From the NCBI RefSeq assembly GCF_035916875.1, contig NZ_JAXUHN010000092.1, positions 1 to 64,000 of the forward strand: a stretch of DNA of 64,000 nucleotides. The letters are read 5' to 3'. A model generated the notes under the pieces. The model was not told the DNA's origin. It was given only the letters and a program-made list of their open reading frames with translations, and made no database searches. Positions 35,046 through 43,599 of this stretch are shown one piece after another; positions within the stretch are counted from its first letter, which is position 1; each line of letters begins with the position of its first letter. This stretch comes from Methylomicrobium sp035916875. GTDB lineage: Bacteria; Pseudomonadota; Gammaproteobacteria; Methylococcales; Methylomonadaceae. The position numbers were made by a program, and so were the translations under genes.

Positions 35046-35436
35046 AACCACCGGCTTTAGCCGGTGAGCTTTAGCTGCGAAAATAGAGCACATGGAGGTA
35101 TGCGATGGATTATAGATACGGGAGCCATACGGTTTTCCAAATTGAATATCACTTTGTCTGGGTTACAAAATATCGCTATCAGGTTCTGAAGGGCGAGGTT
35201 GCGGAACGCGTGAGAGATCGTTCGTCAAGCGTGCGCAGCCTTTGATATTCGGATTATCCGAGGCGTGGAGAACAAAGACCAAGTGCATATTTTGGTGAGT
35301 GCGCCGCCGAATTTGGTGCCAAGCGAGATTATGAGGCGGATAAAAAGATGGAACCCGATTAAGACGCGTAGTTTAGCCGACGCGTATCCGGACTTTCAGT
35401 TAGTAAATCAACCCCGGCCTAAGCCGGGGGTTGATT
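35046..35436 (+). mobile_element. Decayed IS200/IS605-family element
   Basis: A left hairpin ACCGGCTTTAGCCGGT (35050-35065), a broken tnpA and a right hairpin (CCCCGGCCTAAGCCGGGG, about 35412-35429) give the IS200/IS605 layout. That family has subterminal hairpins instead of terminal inverted repeats. The transposase cannot be functional, so only remobilisation in trans would be possible. Confidence 0.75.
35105..35400 (+). pseudogene. tnpA: Frameshifted, truncated TnpA (HUH Y1 transposase)
   Basis: From ATG 35105 the frame reads MDYRYGSHTVFQIEYHFVWV then TKYRYQVL, typical of TnpA. Near 35210 the frame shifts: the family sequence continues as QACAAFDIRIIRGVENKDQV then HILVSAPP and EIMRRIK. 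The expected KDHVH motif is KDQVH, so one HUH histidine is lost. The usual C-terminal region with the catalytic Tyr is missing. GGAGG-like bases precede the ATG. Confidence 0.8.
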
Positions 35437-35687
35437 AGTGGACCACTTTTAGGAGGCTAAATAAAGGGCGGTAACTGCCCGAATAATCAAGGCAGCCGAT
35501 TTGATTTGCGGTATTATGTCGAAACGCACATGCCAATATCTATCGAACTGCTGATTGCCCATCCAGGCTGCAAGTGAATTTCGGTAGAATATGGCATTGC
35601 CGGTGCATGGCTAGGCGCCGTGTCCGCCCTCCGGGTACTCTTTTTATCAATGGGCTAATTGATCTTATGTACTTCAAAACAAAAGCA

Positions 35688-36065
35688 ATGAAAAAATCCT
35701 CTGCCGTTATCGCATTGATGATATTCGTTACCGGCTGCATGTTTCAAAAGCCGGACTATTTGAAAATGATCACCGCGACCGAATTAAGCCGAATCATGCA
35801 AAATGAGGATATATTCCTGGTTGACGTGCACACGCCCCAGCAGCGCCATATCAAGGGCACCGATCTGTTTATCCCTTACAACGAAGTCGCGAAATACCGG
35901 GACAAACTGCCCAAGGATAAAAATACGGCGATTTATCTCTATTGCGAAGGCGGACCAATGGGCAATGCGGCGGCAAAGTCTCTTTATGAGTTGGGCTACC
36001 GTAACTTGATTAATCTGGAAGGTGGCGCCAAGGCCTGGAAAAAAGCGGGGCTTGAGTTTGAATGA
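35688..36065 (+). CDS. Rhodanese-like lipoprotein
   Basis: A 125-residue protein with a lipoprotein signal (MKKSSAVIALMIFVTGC, Cys at about 17) and a single rhodanese domain: FLVDVHTPQQRHIKGTDLFI, then the active-site loop LYCEGGPMGNAAAKSL with Cys present, then NLINLEGGAKAWKKAG. The loop differs from the common CxxGxR, so sulfurtransferase activity is uncertain. It should be anchored in the envelope facing the periplasm. An in-frame ATG lies 21 bp upstream (35667); neither start has a strong ribosome binding site. Confidence 0.8.
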   Translation: MKKSSAVIALMIFVTGCMFQKPDYLKMITATELSRIMQNEDIFLVDVHTPQQRHIKGTDLFIPYNEVAKYRDKLPKDKNTAIYLYCEGGPMGNAAAKSLYELGYRNLINLEGGAKAWKKAGLEFE

Positions 36066-36472
36066 GGCCCATGGGATGGGCTGTTTCGCCAACACGATAA
36101 AGAGGGGTTGATTAAGTGCGGTTGGCGTAAACCCTATTGCAACGACTGTTGGCTTTGAACAATGGCACAATATGCTATCGTAATAGATGGCCTAAAAATG
36201 TATAACTGTGTGAGCATACGCGCTTCGTGCCCATGCAGAACTTACTCTTCTACGATTTCAACTCTGAAGAAACATTGAAAAAAATCAAAATCGCAGCGTG
36301 GAGACAAAAGATTGGCCATGGATAGTTTTGTGCCTGGGATGGCGATATCCTGGTCCTTTTTTATCGTCCAGGTAGGCACGTGCTTTTCTATTGCCGGGGT
36401 TGGCGGGGGCAGCTCTCAAATTTCAACATGATTAACGATGACTATCGTACTAACAAAGTAGAATCAAGAACG
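36066..36472. other. Gene-free stretch
   Basis: About 400 bp with no supported frame on either strand. An imperfect GTGCCTGG/CCAGGTAGGCAC hairpin near 36329-36380 is the only structure noticed. Confidence 0.5.
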
Positions 36473-37000
36473 TCATTCGTAAAGACAATCGCTTAAATCA
36501 GGCAGCTTTCTCCAGTCAACTTCGCCCTGATTTTCGACTTCCAGCCCGTAAGCCGTTCCCGTTTCCAGTTGGTGTTGATGAAATGCGCTGAATGCCTTGT
36601 CAAAATCCGCATTCAAAAAACTGCTGGTTATTTGCGCAGTGACGCAATAAAGCTCCGAATAATCTTTGCAGCGTCCTGACGAGCAGGCATTGATTCGTTC
36701 GCTAATCAGCCGCATTAAAGACAACACCGTGCCGTCATGCCGCCAGAATACCGGCTGCTTGTCCACCTCGGACTCGCAGCCTTGCTCCGCGATTGCGTTC
36801 AAGGCAAGATAAACCAACGCGGTCAGCCGCGTCAGAATCTTGGCCATGTCTCCCTGTTTGATCGCCAGGAGAGCCTGCTTGCCAGCGTCCATCAGCCATG
36901 CCTGCCGCAGGACGATATGCATGTCGGAGACATGACCGCTTGCTGCCGGATAATCAAGTTTTTCCCGGAATTCTCTGACCAATTGCAAATGTTTATTCAT
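36473..37000 (-). CDS. MazG-like all-alpha protein, probably catalytically degenerate
   Basis: A 175-residue mostly helical protein. The start (LQLVREFREKLDYP) and the stretch LRQAWLMDAGKQALLAIKQG then DMAKILTRLTALVYLAL follow the outline of MazG/phosphoribosyl-ATP pyrophosphohydrolase-like domains. The expected EExxE is replaced by DAGKQ, and the ExxD Asp appears to be Ala. If this assignment holds, Mg2+ binding is lost and the protein is a non-catalytic relative. The C-terminal third is not recognised. The gene stands alone between gene-poor stretches. Confidence 0.5.
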   Translation of the reverse strand: MNKHLQLVREFREKLDYPAASGHVSDMHIVLRQAWLMDAGKQALLAIKQGDMAKILTRLTALVYLALNAIAEQGCESEVDKQPVFWRHDGTVLSLMRLISERINACSSGRCKDYSELYCVTAQITSSFLNADFDKAFSAFHQHQLETGTAYGLEVENQGEVDWRKLPDLSDCLYE

Positions 37001-37125
37001 GGCCCCCTTCTTAAGATGGAAACTTTTTGCTTTCGCAAACCGCTCAAATGAGGTTTACCAACGAGAAAACTCAACTTCATATTAACCACCGTTTTATGAC
37101 TTAGCGCGGCAGCAGTTGGTTCATT

Positions 37126-37461
37126 TTAAGGCGACTGGGATACTTGATTTTCGAAAACTTGATCTTCGGTCAGGTAAAAATGATTCAGAATGCCGATCGC
37201 ACGGATATGTTGATTGCCGATCGGCGTATCGTAGGTGCTGAAAATAATATAATCCTTCCTCTCCGTTTGCTGGACCATCAGCCTGGACGCAAATCCGCCC
37301 AGTACAGAGCCGATCATGCCTTGGAGCGGATCTTTGGCTTTCTGGGTTTTTTCTAGAATGCGTTGATTGATGAAGCGGTCGTAGCTGTCCATTTTCGGAT
37401 TGGTGTAAGCCAGAAATCCGAGGAAAGCGATCAGGATCAGGGTAGAGGCCAGCAATTTCAT
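37126..37461 (-). CDS. DUF4359-like small membrane-anchored protein
   Basis: A 111-residue product with an N-terminal hydrophobic segment (LLASTLILIAFLGFLAYT) followed by NPKMDSYDRFINQ. Next come a helical middle and RKDYIIFSTYDT, then IRAIGILNHFYLTE near the end, resembling DUF4359. That family has an N-terminal anchor and a small exported domain of unknown role. A weak AAGAG precedes the ATG. A slightly longer frame on the same strand in another register is a shadow. Confidence 0.65.
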   Translation of the reverse strand: MKLLASTLILIAFLGFLAYTNPKMDSYDRFINQRILEKTQKAKDPLQGMIGSVLGGFASRLMVQQTERKDYIIFSTYDTPIGNQHIRAIGILNHFYLTEDQVFENQVSQSP

Positions 37462-37535
37462 GATACTCTTGCAAAAAGATAGAGCGGCAAACCGATTTGT
37501 TGTGTGCCGCCCTATCGGTATTGAAGGGTCAATGC

Positions 37536-38552
37536 TTAGTTAAATACACCGGCCGGAAACTGCATCGTCATGCAATGCAGACTGCCGTACTGATGCACCA
37601 GAGGGCGGCACGGGGTCGGGATGATCTTGTGCTCGGGAAAACAGCCGGCCAGTCTTTCCAGCGCCACGGTATCCATCGGGTCGTCATAGACCGGCACCAT
37701 CACCGCCTGATTGATGATCAGGAAGTTCGAATAGTTAGCAGGCAACTGGCGCCCTTCCTCGTCGAAGATCGCTTGCGGCAGCGGCAACGGCACCAGGTGG
37801 TAGGGTTTGTTCGAGCGTGTCCGCAACGCCTGAAGCTGGTTCTCCATGTTCTTCAGGCTGTCGTGCAACGGATTGCTTTCATCGTTCGTGGCGGTATAGG
37901 CGATGGTATGGACGTTGCAGAAGCGCGCCAGCGTGTCGATATGCGCGTCGGTATCGTCGCCGGGCAGATTCGGCTGATCGATCCAGAATACGCGGGTGGC
38001 GCCGAAGCTCAGGCCAAGCTGGCGTTCGATCTCATGTTTCGTCAGGCCTTTGTTCCGGTTCGGGTTCAACAGGCATTGACGAGTCGTCATGATCGTGTCT
38101 TTACCATCGCTTTCGACGCTGCCGCCTTCGAGGATGAAATCGACGTCGCGGGTTTTCGCCCCATGGAACAAGGCGGCGGCCAGCAGGTTCTGATTCAGCG
38201 CATTGTCGTGCTCATACGCGTATTTTCCGCCCCAGCCGTTGAAACGCAGGTTCAGCAGCACGGGCAAGCCGTCTTCCTCGACGGTCAGAAACACCGTATC
38301 GCGGACCCAGATATCGTTGACCTTCGCATGGATGAAAACGATATTGCGACTGTGGTCGATCAGGCCGCGTATGCTGCTTTCGTGCGCTTCGTCGCGGCAG
38401 ACGATGAACAGACGTTCATAGCGGCTGATCGTTTCGGCGATAAAACGATAGGAGGTCTCGACTTCGTCGAGATGGATGAAGTCGCCGGTTTCGTGCGGCC
38501 AGGCGATCAAGACGGCGGATTGGGGTTCCCATTCGGCTGGAAATCGGATCAT
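37536..38552 (-). CDS. Agmatine deiminase/peptidylarginine deiminase family protein
   Basis: A 338-residue amidinotransferase-fold enzyme. It carries FPAEWEPQSAVLIAWPHE at the start, the DIWVRDT metal/substrate loop, EGGSVESDGKDTIMTT, DDTDAHIDTLARF, and the catalytic Cys near the end in HQYGSLHCMTM. Members convert agmatine to N-carbamoylputrescine; a partner hydrolase (AguB) is not in the window. Its ATG overlaps the recN stop as ATGA. The longer open frame lies inside recN. Confidence 0.88.
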   Translation of the reverse strand: MIRFPAEWEPQSAVLIAWPHETGDFIHLDEVETSYRFIAETISRYERLFIVCRDEAHESSIRGLIDHSRNIVFIHAKVNDIWVRDTVFLTVEEDGLPVLLNLRFNGWGGKYAYEHDNALNQNLLAAALFHGAKTRDVDFILEGGSVESDGKDTIMTTRQCLLNPNRNKGLTKHEIERQLGLSFGATRVFWIDQPNLPGDDTDAHIDTLARFCNVHTIAYTATNDESNPLHDSLKNMENQLQALRTRSNKPYHLVPLPLPQAIFDEEGRQLPANYSNFLIINQAVMVPVYDDPMDTVALERLAGCFPEHKIIPTPCRPLVHQYGSLHCMTMQFPAGVFN

Positions 38553-40228
38553 GGATGTGTGTTTCCTAAGGTTAGCATTTCCCTGGCGTGCGCCAGAGTG
38601 TTTTCGGTTAGGTTGACGCCGCCGAGCATGCGGCCGACTTCGAACACGCGCTCCTCGTGGTCTAGCACGCGCACACTCGACGAGGTGATGTCGGTCTCTT
38701 GGTTTTTCTCGACGAACAGATGATGATGCGCCTGCGCGGCGACTTGCGGCAGATGCGTCACGCACATGACCTGGCGGTTTTGGCTCAGGCTTCTGAGCTT
38801 CTGGCCGACGATTTCGGCAATGCCGCCGCCGATGCCGGAATCGACCTCATCGAAGATCATCGTCGGCGTCGTCTTGTCACTCGACGTGGTGACCTGGATC
38901 GCAAGGCTGATCCGCGCGAGCTCGCCGCCGGAAGCGACCTTCGCCAGCGGCTTCGGCGGCATGCCGGGATTTGCGCTGACCAGAAACTCGATCTTGTCTA
39001 GGCCGTTGGTTTTCGGTTCGTTGCCGTCCAGTTCGCTCAGTTCGACCCGGAATTCGCCTTGTGGCATGCCGAGTTCCTTGATCATCGCCGAAATCTGCTG
39101 GCCAAGCCGGGCGGCGGCCTGTTGGCGCTGTGCGGTCAATTCGGCGGCCAGTTGCCGGTATTGATCGAGAGTTTTCGCAACGTCCGCTTCGAGCGCGCCG
39201 ATTCGCTCTTCGCTGTGCGTCAAATTGTCGAGTTCGTGCGCGAGTTTTCGCGCCAGTTCCGGCAAATCTTCGGGCGCGACATGATGTTTTCGGCTCAGGC
39301 TCTGGATCACACCGATCTGGTTGTCGAGGTCTTCCAGCCGTTTCGGATCGGCTTCCTGTGATTCGAGGAAACGGCGCAGTTCCAATGAGGCTTCCTCGAT
39401 CTGAATCTGCGCTTCCGATAGCAACGAGCATACGTTGTTAAGTTCCGGCGCGAAGCGGGCCAGATGGTTCAGTTCGTTCACGCAGTGGCCGAGCATCCGG
39501 ATCACCGACACCTGGTCGTTTTCATACAGCACATCGATTTGCCGCTGGCCGGCGCTCAGAATCTGGCCGAGATTGGCCAGCTTGCTGTGTTCGTCGGACA
39601 AGGCTTGATAATCGAAATGCGCCAGATCGAGCTGAGTCAATTCGTCCAGTTGATAGCGCAGCAATTCCTCGCGCTCGCTATGATCGAGGCTGGCTTTTTT
39701 CAGCGCGGCCAGCTCCCGGTGCGCCTGATGCCATTGGCGGTAGCAGGCATTCAGCTTGTCGAGCAGAGGCTGGTTCTTCGCGAATGCATCGAGCAGACGG
39801 CGTTGTTCATCCGCGCCGAGCAGCGTCAGATGCGCGTGCTGACCGTGAATTTCGACCAGTTTCTCGCTGAGTTCCTGAAGCGATTGCAGGGTGACCGGGC
39901 GATTATTGATATAAGCCTTCGAACGGCCGTCTTCATTCACGACACGGCGGATCAGGCAATGCTCACCGTCATCGAGGTCATTCTCGGCCAGCCAGCCGCG
40001 CGCGAGAGGCGCATCGGCGAGATCGAATTCAAGGTTGATCTCGGCGCGTTTCGCATCCGGGCGCACGTAGCCGGAATCGGCGCGGTCGCCGAGCGCGAGT
40101 CCGAGCGCGGTCAACAGGATCGACTTACCGGCCCCGGTCTCGCCGGTCAACACCGACATGCCTTTTTCGAGCTCGAGATCGAGCGTTTTGACGACGGCCA
40201 GATCGATAATGGTCAAATTCAACAGCAT
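38549..40228 (-). CDS. recN: DNA repair protein RecN
   Basis: A 559-residue SMC-like ATPase for double-strand break repair. Walker A LTGETGAGKSILL is at about residues 28-40, followed by a long coiled-coil middle. The signature and Walker B region reads VASGGELARISLAIQV then MIFDEVDSGIGGG. It follows nadK by 7 bp and overlaps the deiminase gene, so the three are one transcription unit. No LexA box was seen directly before it, unlike many recN genes. Confidence 0.95.
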   Translation of the reverse strand: MLLNLTIIDLAVVKTLDLELEKGMSVLTGETGAGKSILLTALGLALGDRADSGYVRPDAKRAEINLEFDLADAPLARGWLAENDLDDGEHCLIRRVVNEDGRSKAYINNRPVTLQSLQELSEKLVEIHGQHAHLTLLGADEQRRLLDAFAKNQPLLDKLNACYRQWHQAHRELAALKKASLDHSEREELLRYQLDELTQLDLAHFDYQALSDEHSKLANLGQILSAGQRQIDVLYENDQVSVIRMLGHCVNELNHLARFAPELNNVCSLLSEAQIQIEEASLELRRFLESQEADPKRLEDLDNQIGVIQSLSRKHHVAPEDLPELARKLAHELDNLTHSEERIGALEADVAKTLDQYRQLAAELTAQRQQAAARLGQQISAMIKELGMPQGEFRVELSELDGNEPKTNGLDKIEFLVSANPGMPPKPLAKVASGGELARISLAIQVTTSSDKTTPTMIFDEVDSGIGGGIAEIVGQKLRSLSQNRQVMCVTHLPQVAAQAHHHLFVEKNQETDITSSSVRVLDHEERVFEVGRMLGGVNLTENTLAHAREMLTLGNTHP

Positions 40229-40235
40229 GATGTTC

Positions 40236-41111
40236 TCATCCGTTGCTCCAGTTCAGTTTTTTGCGGAGGACCTGGAAAAAATCATGATCTTCCGGGTGCA
40301 GAATTTTAATCGGTTTCGGATCTTTTTTGATCAGAATCCTATCGCTGATCAGCACGTCGGGAATTTGCAAATGATCGCAGGTGACCAGGGCCTGTATCTG
40401 TTTGGTCTGGCAGAAGCTCAGTTCGATTTCGGCGCCGCCTTCGATCACGATGGGCCGGTTCGACATCGTGTGCGGATTCAGCGGCACCAGCACCAACGCA
40501 TTTAACGACGGCGACAAAATCGGCCCGCCCGCGGACAGGGCGTAAGCGGTCGAGCCGGTCGGGGTCGAAACGATCAGACCGTCAGAGCGCTGCGAGTTCA
40601 GGAACACGCCGTCGATTTGGGTCACTATTTCGATCATGCTCGGCGTGATCCAGCGGTGCACCGCGACTTCGTTCAACGCGATCTCTTCGTGGATGACCCG
40701 GCCGTCGCGGATGATCTTCGCGCGCAGGAAATAGCGTTCTTCCTCTTTGTAATGGCCTTGCAGGGTCGCTTCGAGACGGCCCGGCAATTCGTCCGGCGAA
40801 ATATCGACCAGAAAACCCACCCGGCCGAGATTCACGCCGATCAGCGGAATACCGTAATTGACGATAGCGCGCGCGGCGGCCAGGAAGGTGCCGTCGCCGC
40901 CGACCGCAATGACCAGGTCGCAATGCTGGCCAAGCATATCCGTCTCGACCGAGACGGCTTTTTTATCGCGGAGGCATTCGGCGCTGTCCGAGGCAATGAT
41001 CACGCGATAACCTGCCTGGCGCAAATAATCGTAAATCAGCGACAAGGTCTCGGCAATGCTGGGGTCGCTGGGTTTGCCGATGATGCCGATGGTTTTGAAG
41101 GAAGTCCGCAT
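40236..41111 (-). CDS. nadK: NAD kinase
   Basis: A 291-residue enzyme phosphorylating NAD to NADP. It has the GGDGTFL motif at about residues 71-77, VNLGRVGFLVDI, ALNEVAVHRW and SDGLIVSTPTGSTAYALSAGGP. It heads the nadK-recN-deiminase unit. In many gammaproteobacteria nadK lies next to grpE or recN; here it precedes recN only. Confidence 0.95.
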   Translation of the reverse strand: MRTSFKTIGIIGKPSDPSIAETLSLIYDYLRQAGYRVIIASDSAECLRDKKAVSVETDMLGQHCDLVIAVGGDGTFLAAARAIVNYGIPLIGVNLGRVGFLVDISPDELPGRLEATLQGHYKEEERYFLRAKIIRDGRVIHEEIALNEVAVHRWITPSMIEIVTQIDGVFLNSQRSDGLIVSTPTGSTAYALSAGGPILSPSLNALVLVPLNPHTMSNRPIVIEGGAEIELSFCQTKQIQALVTCDHLQIPDVLISDRILIKKDPKPIKILHPEDHDFFQVLRKKLNWSNG

Positions 41112-41332
41112 TGCAAGAAGATTGCCGGTAAAGTTGGCGATTATACAAAAAAATTGTTATTGCATTATCGTTATTGCGAGGCGGAAGGGAGTTTATCCGA
41201 TGGAGCCTGGGCATTGCGCAGCAGCAATGCTGAAGCGCGCTCTTCTAAACATCAGTGGATAACGCGATAAGTTAGTTGTTGAAAAATATCATCCAAATGG
41301 CTGGCTGGGCGCGGAACGGGTGGTAAAGCGGC

Positions 41333-42472
41333 TCAATCCGGATAGCGGTCGATAATCGCGAGCGCCTGGTCGATTTGCTCCAGGCCGTTATAAAAATGCG
41401 GCGAAAAACGGATGCCGGCGCCGCGCAACGCGCAGATCACCTTGTGTTGCATCAGATACGGATAAAGCACTTGGTTTGGAACCGTGTTATGTTTGAACAC
41501 TACGATGCCGGACTTCAGCGCCGATGGGGTAGGGGAAAGCAGTTCCAGTTCGGCATGCCGTTCGATGCGCTCCCGGAGATAATCCACTCTTTCGCTCAAC
41601 AAGGATTCGATTGTTTCCATGCCGGTTTCGAGCAGCAGAGACACGCTGGCCGATAGCCCCTGAATGCCGAGCATGTTCGGGCTGCCGCATTCGAAGCGGC
41701 GGGCGGTCGGATGCATTTCCCAGGGATGGTTCTCGTAGTTGTGCGTATCCTTCATCATGTGCCAGCCGAACTGCGTCAGCTTGAGCCTGTTCCGGGCTTC
41801 CGGCGTCGTATAGAATACGCCGAGGCCTTCCGGTCCGAATAGCCATTTATGGCCGTCGGCCATCACAAAATCGGCCTGGCAGGCCTGGACGTCGAAACGT
41901 ACTGCGCCGATACTTTGAATCGCATCGATGCAGAACAGGATGTCGCGCTGCTTGCAGAATGCACCGATTTTTTCGACATCGAGCCTGAGGCCGGTCGCGA
42001 ACTGGACCGAGCTGACCGTCAACAGACGTGTGTTTCGGTCGACCAGGGCAAACAAGGCATCTTCCGGCGACTCGGCAGAATACAGGCCGGCTTGGCGCAG
42101 TTCGACGCCCTTGGCGGCGAGAGACTCCCAGGGCAGCCGGTTCGACGGAAATTCCTCGTCGCTGGTCACAATATTGTCGCCGGATTGCCAGTCCAGGCCA
42201 TAGGCGACGAATGAAAGCGCTTCCGAGGTATTTTTGACCAGCGCGATGTCGGTGGAACTCGGCGCATTGATTAACGCTTGCAACTGTTCGCGCAGCAGCG
42301 ATTCCTTTTTGAGCCAGTCGGGATAAAACGCCGCGCCGAAACGGCAGTTTTGCTCGGCAAATTCGACCACCGCTCGGCGCGTTCTGTCAGGCCATGGCCC
42401 GACCGCGGCGTGGTTAAAATAAATCAGCTCTTCGCTTAAAGGGAATTCGGGGTGCCGTGTTGAATGGGACAT
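41333..42472 (-). CDS. Class V aminotransferase (PLP-dependent)
   Basis: A 379-residue fold-type I PLP enzyme of the NifS/CsdA-like class V family. It has FNHAAVGPWPDRTR near the start, SSVQFATGLRLDVEKIG, CIDAIQSIGAVRFDV and ADGHKWLFGPEGLG, with the PLP lysine in HKW. It lacks an obvious cysteine-desulfurase Cys loop, so isopenicillin-N-epimerase-like or selenocysteine-lyase-like annotation is equally possible. The substrate is unknown. The start overlaps the alr stop as TGATG; the third gene of dnaB-alr-this. Confidence 0.85.
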   Translation of the reverse strand: MSHSTRHPEFPLSEELIYFNHAAVGPWPDRTRRAVVEFAEQNCRFGAAFYPDWLKKESLLREQLQALINAPSSTDIALVKNTSEALSFVAYGLDWQSGDNIVTSDEEFPSNRLPWESLAAKGVELRQAGLYSAESPEDALFALVDRNTRLLTVSSVQFATGLRLDVEKIGAFCKQRDILFCIDAIQSIGAVRFDVQACQADFVMADGHKWLFGPEGLGVFYTTPEARNRLKLTQFGWHMMKDTHNYENHPWEMHPTARRFECGSPNMLGIQGLSASVSLLLETGMETIESLLSERVDYLRERIERHAELELLSPTPSALKSGIVVFKHNTVPNQVLYPYLMQHKVICALRGAGIRFSPHFYNGLEQIDQALAIIDRYPD

Positions 42473-43554
42473 CAGTTTTCTCGTTCGATGATTTGTACCC
42501 GTTGGGTGATTCCGCATACCAGCGTATAAGGTATCGTGTCCGCGCATTGCGCGATTTCCTCGACCGGCAGATCGTCGTTCCATAAGGTGACCGGATCGCC
42601 GGGTTTTGCGCCCGGTTCCGAAGCCAAGTCGACTGTGATCATGTCCATCGACACACGGCCGATCAGCGGCACGCGGCGGCCGTTCACCAGCACCGGCGTG
42701 CCGGCTCTCGCATAGCGCGGATAACCATCGCCGTAACCGATCGCGATCACGCCGAGCAGCGTCGATTCGGCGCAGCGCCAGGTGCCGCTGTAACCGACCG
42801 TTTCACCCTTGTATACCGGCTTGACCGCGATCAGCTGCGAGTAAAGGCCCATGACAGGGTGCAAGCCGAGCTCCTTGCCGGTCAGTTCCGGAAATGGCGA
42901 GATGCCGTAGATCATCACGCCGGGCCGCACCCAGTCGGACAAGGCTTCTTGCCAGGCAAGCACTCCGGCCGAGTTTGCGATGCTGCGTTCGCCGGCGTGG
43001 CCTGCGAGCGTGTCGTTGAACAAGGCGATCTGCTGCACGGTCTTGCCATCGTTCTTGTCGTCCGCATTGGCCAGATGCGTCATGAAGCGGATCGGGCCTG
43101 CAATGATTCGGCATTGCCGCAGGCGTTGACAGGCGCCGGCGGCATCGGCGGGACGAAAGCCGAGCCGGTTCATGCCGGTGTCGATCTTGAGCCAGGCGCC
43201 GAGTTTTGCCGATTCCGGACGAGTTTCGAGAATTTCGAGTTGCTGAAACGAGTGCACGACGGTATCGAGGCCCTGCTGCAAAAACGCATCGAGTTCTTCG
43301 CTGTTCCTAAAGCCTTCCAGCACCGTGATCGGTTGGGCGAAGCCGGCTTTACGCAATCTGATGCCTTCATCGGCACGGGCGACCGCGAACGCATCGACGC
43401 CGGTCAACGCTGCGGCGATACGCAGCAAGCCGTGACCATAGCCGTTGGCCTTGATCACCGCCATGATTTTCGCGTCAGGCGCGTGGCGCCTGACGATGGA
43501 CATGTTATGTTTTACTGCCTCGGTATTCAGAACGGCATAGGCGGCGGGGTTCAT
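42472..43554 (-). CDS. alr: Alanine racemase
   Basis: A 360-residue PLP enzyme making D-alanine for peptidoglycan. AVIKANGYGHGL carries the PLP Lys (about residue 34). The second-domain catalytic Tyr lies in VGYSGTWR, and RVSMDMITVDL is typical. It follows dnaB by 45 bp, a common gammaproteobacterial order, and overlaps the aminotransferase by one base. Confidence 0.95.
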   Translation of the reverse strand: MNPAAYAVLNTEAVKHNMSIVRRHAPDAKIMAVIKANGYGHGLLRIAAALTGVDAFAVARADEGIRLRKAGFAQPITVLEGFRNSEELDAFLQQGLDTVVHSFQQLEILETRPESAKLGAWLKIDTGMNRLGFRPADAAGACQRLRQCRIIAGPIRFMTHLANADDKNDGKTVQQIALFNDTLAGHAGERSIANSAGVLAWQEALSDWVRPGVMIYGISPFPELTGKELGLHPVMGLYSQLIAVKPVYKGETVGYSGTWRCAESTLLGVIAIGYGDGYPRYARAGTPVLVNGRRVPLIGRVSMDMITVDLASEPGAKPGDPVTLWNDDLPVEEIAQCADTIPYTLVCGITQRVQIIEREN

Positions 43555-43599
43555 CGATCAGTTCTCCATGCCGGAAGAGTCATCAGGCGGGGAGGCGCG

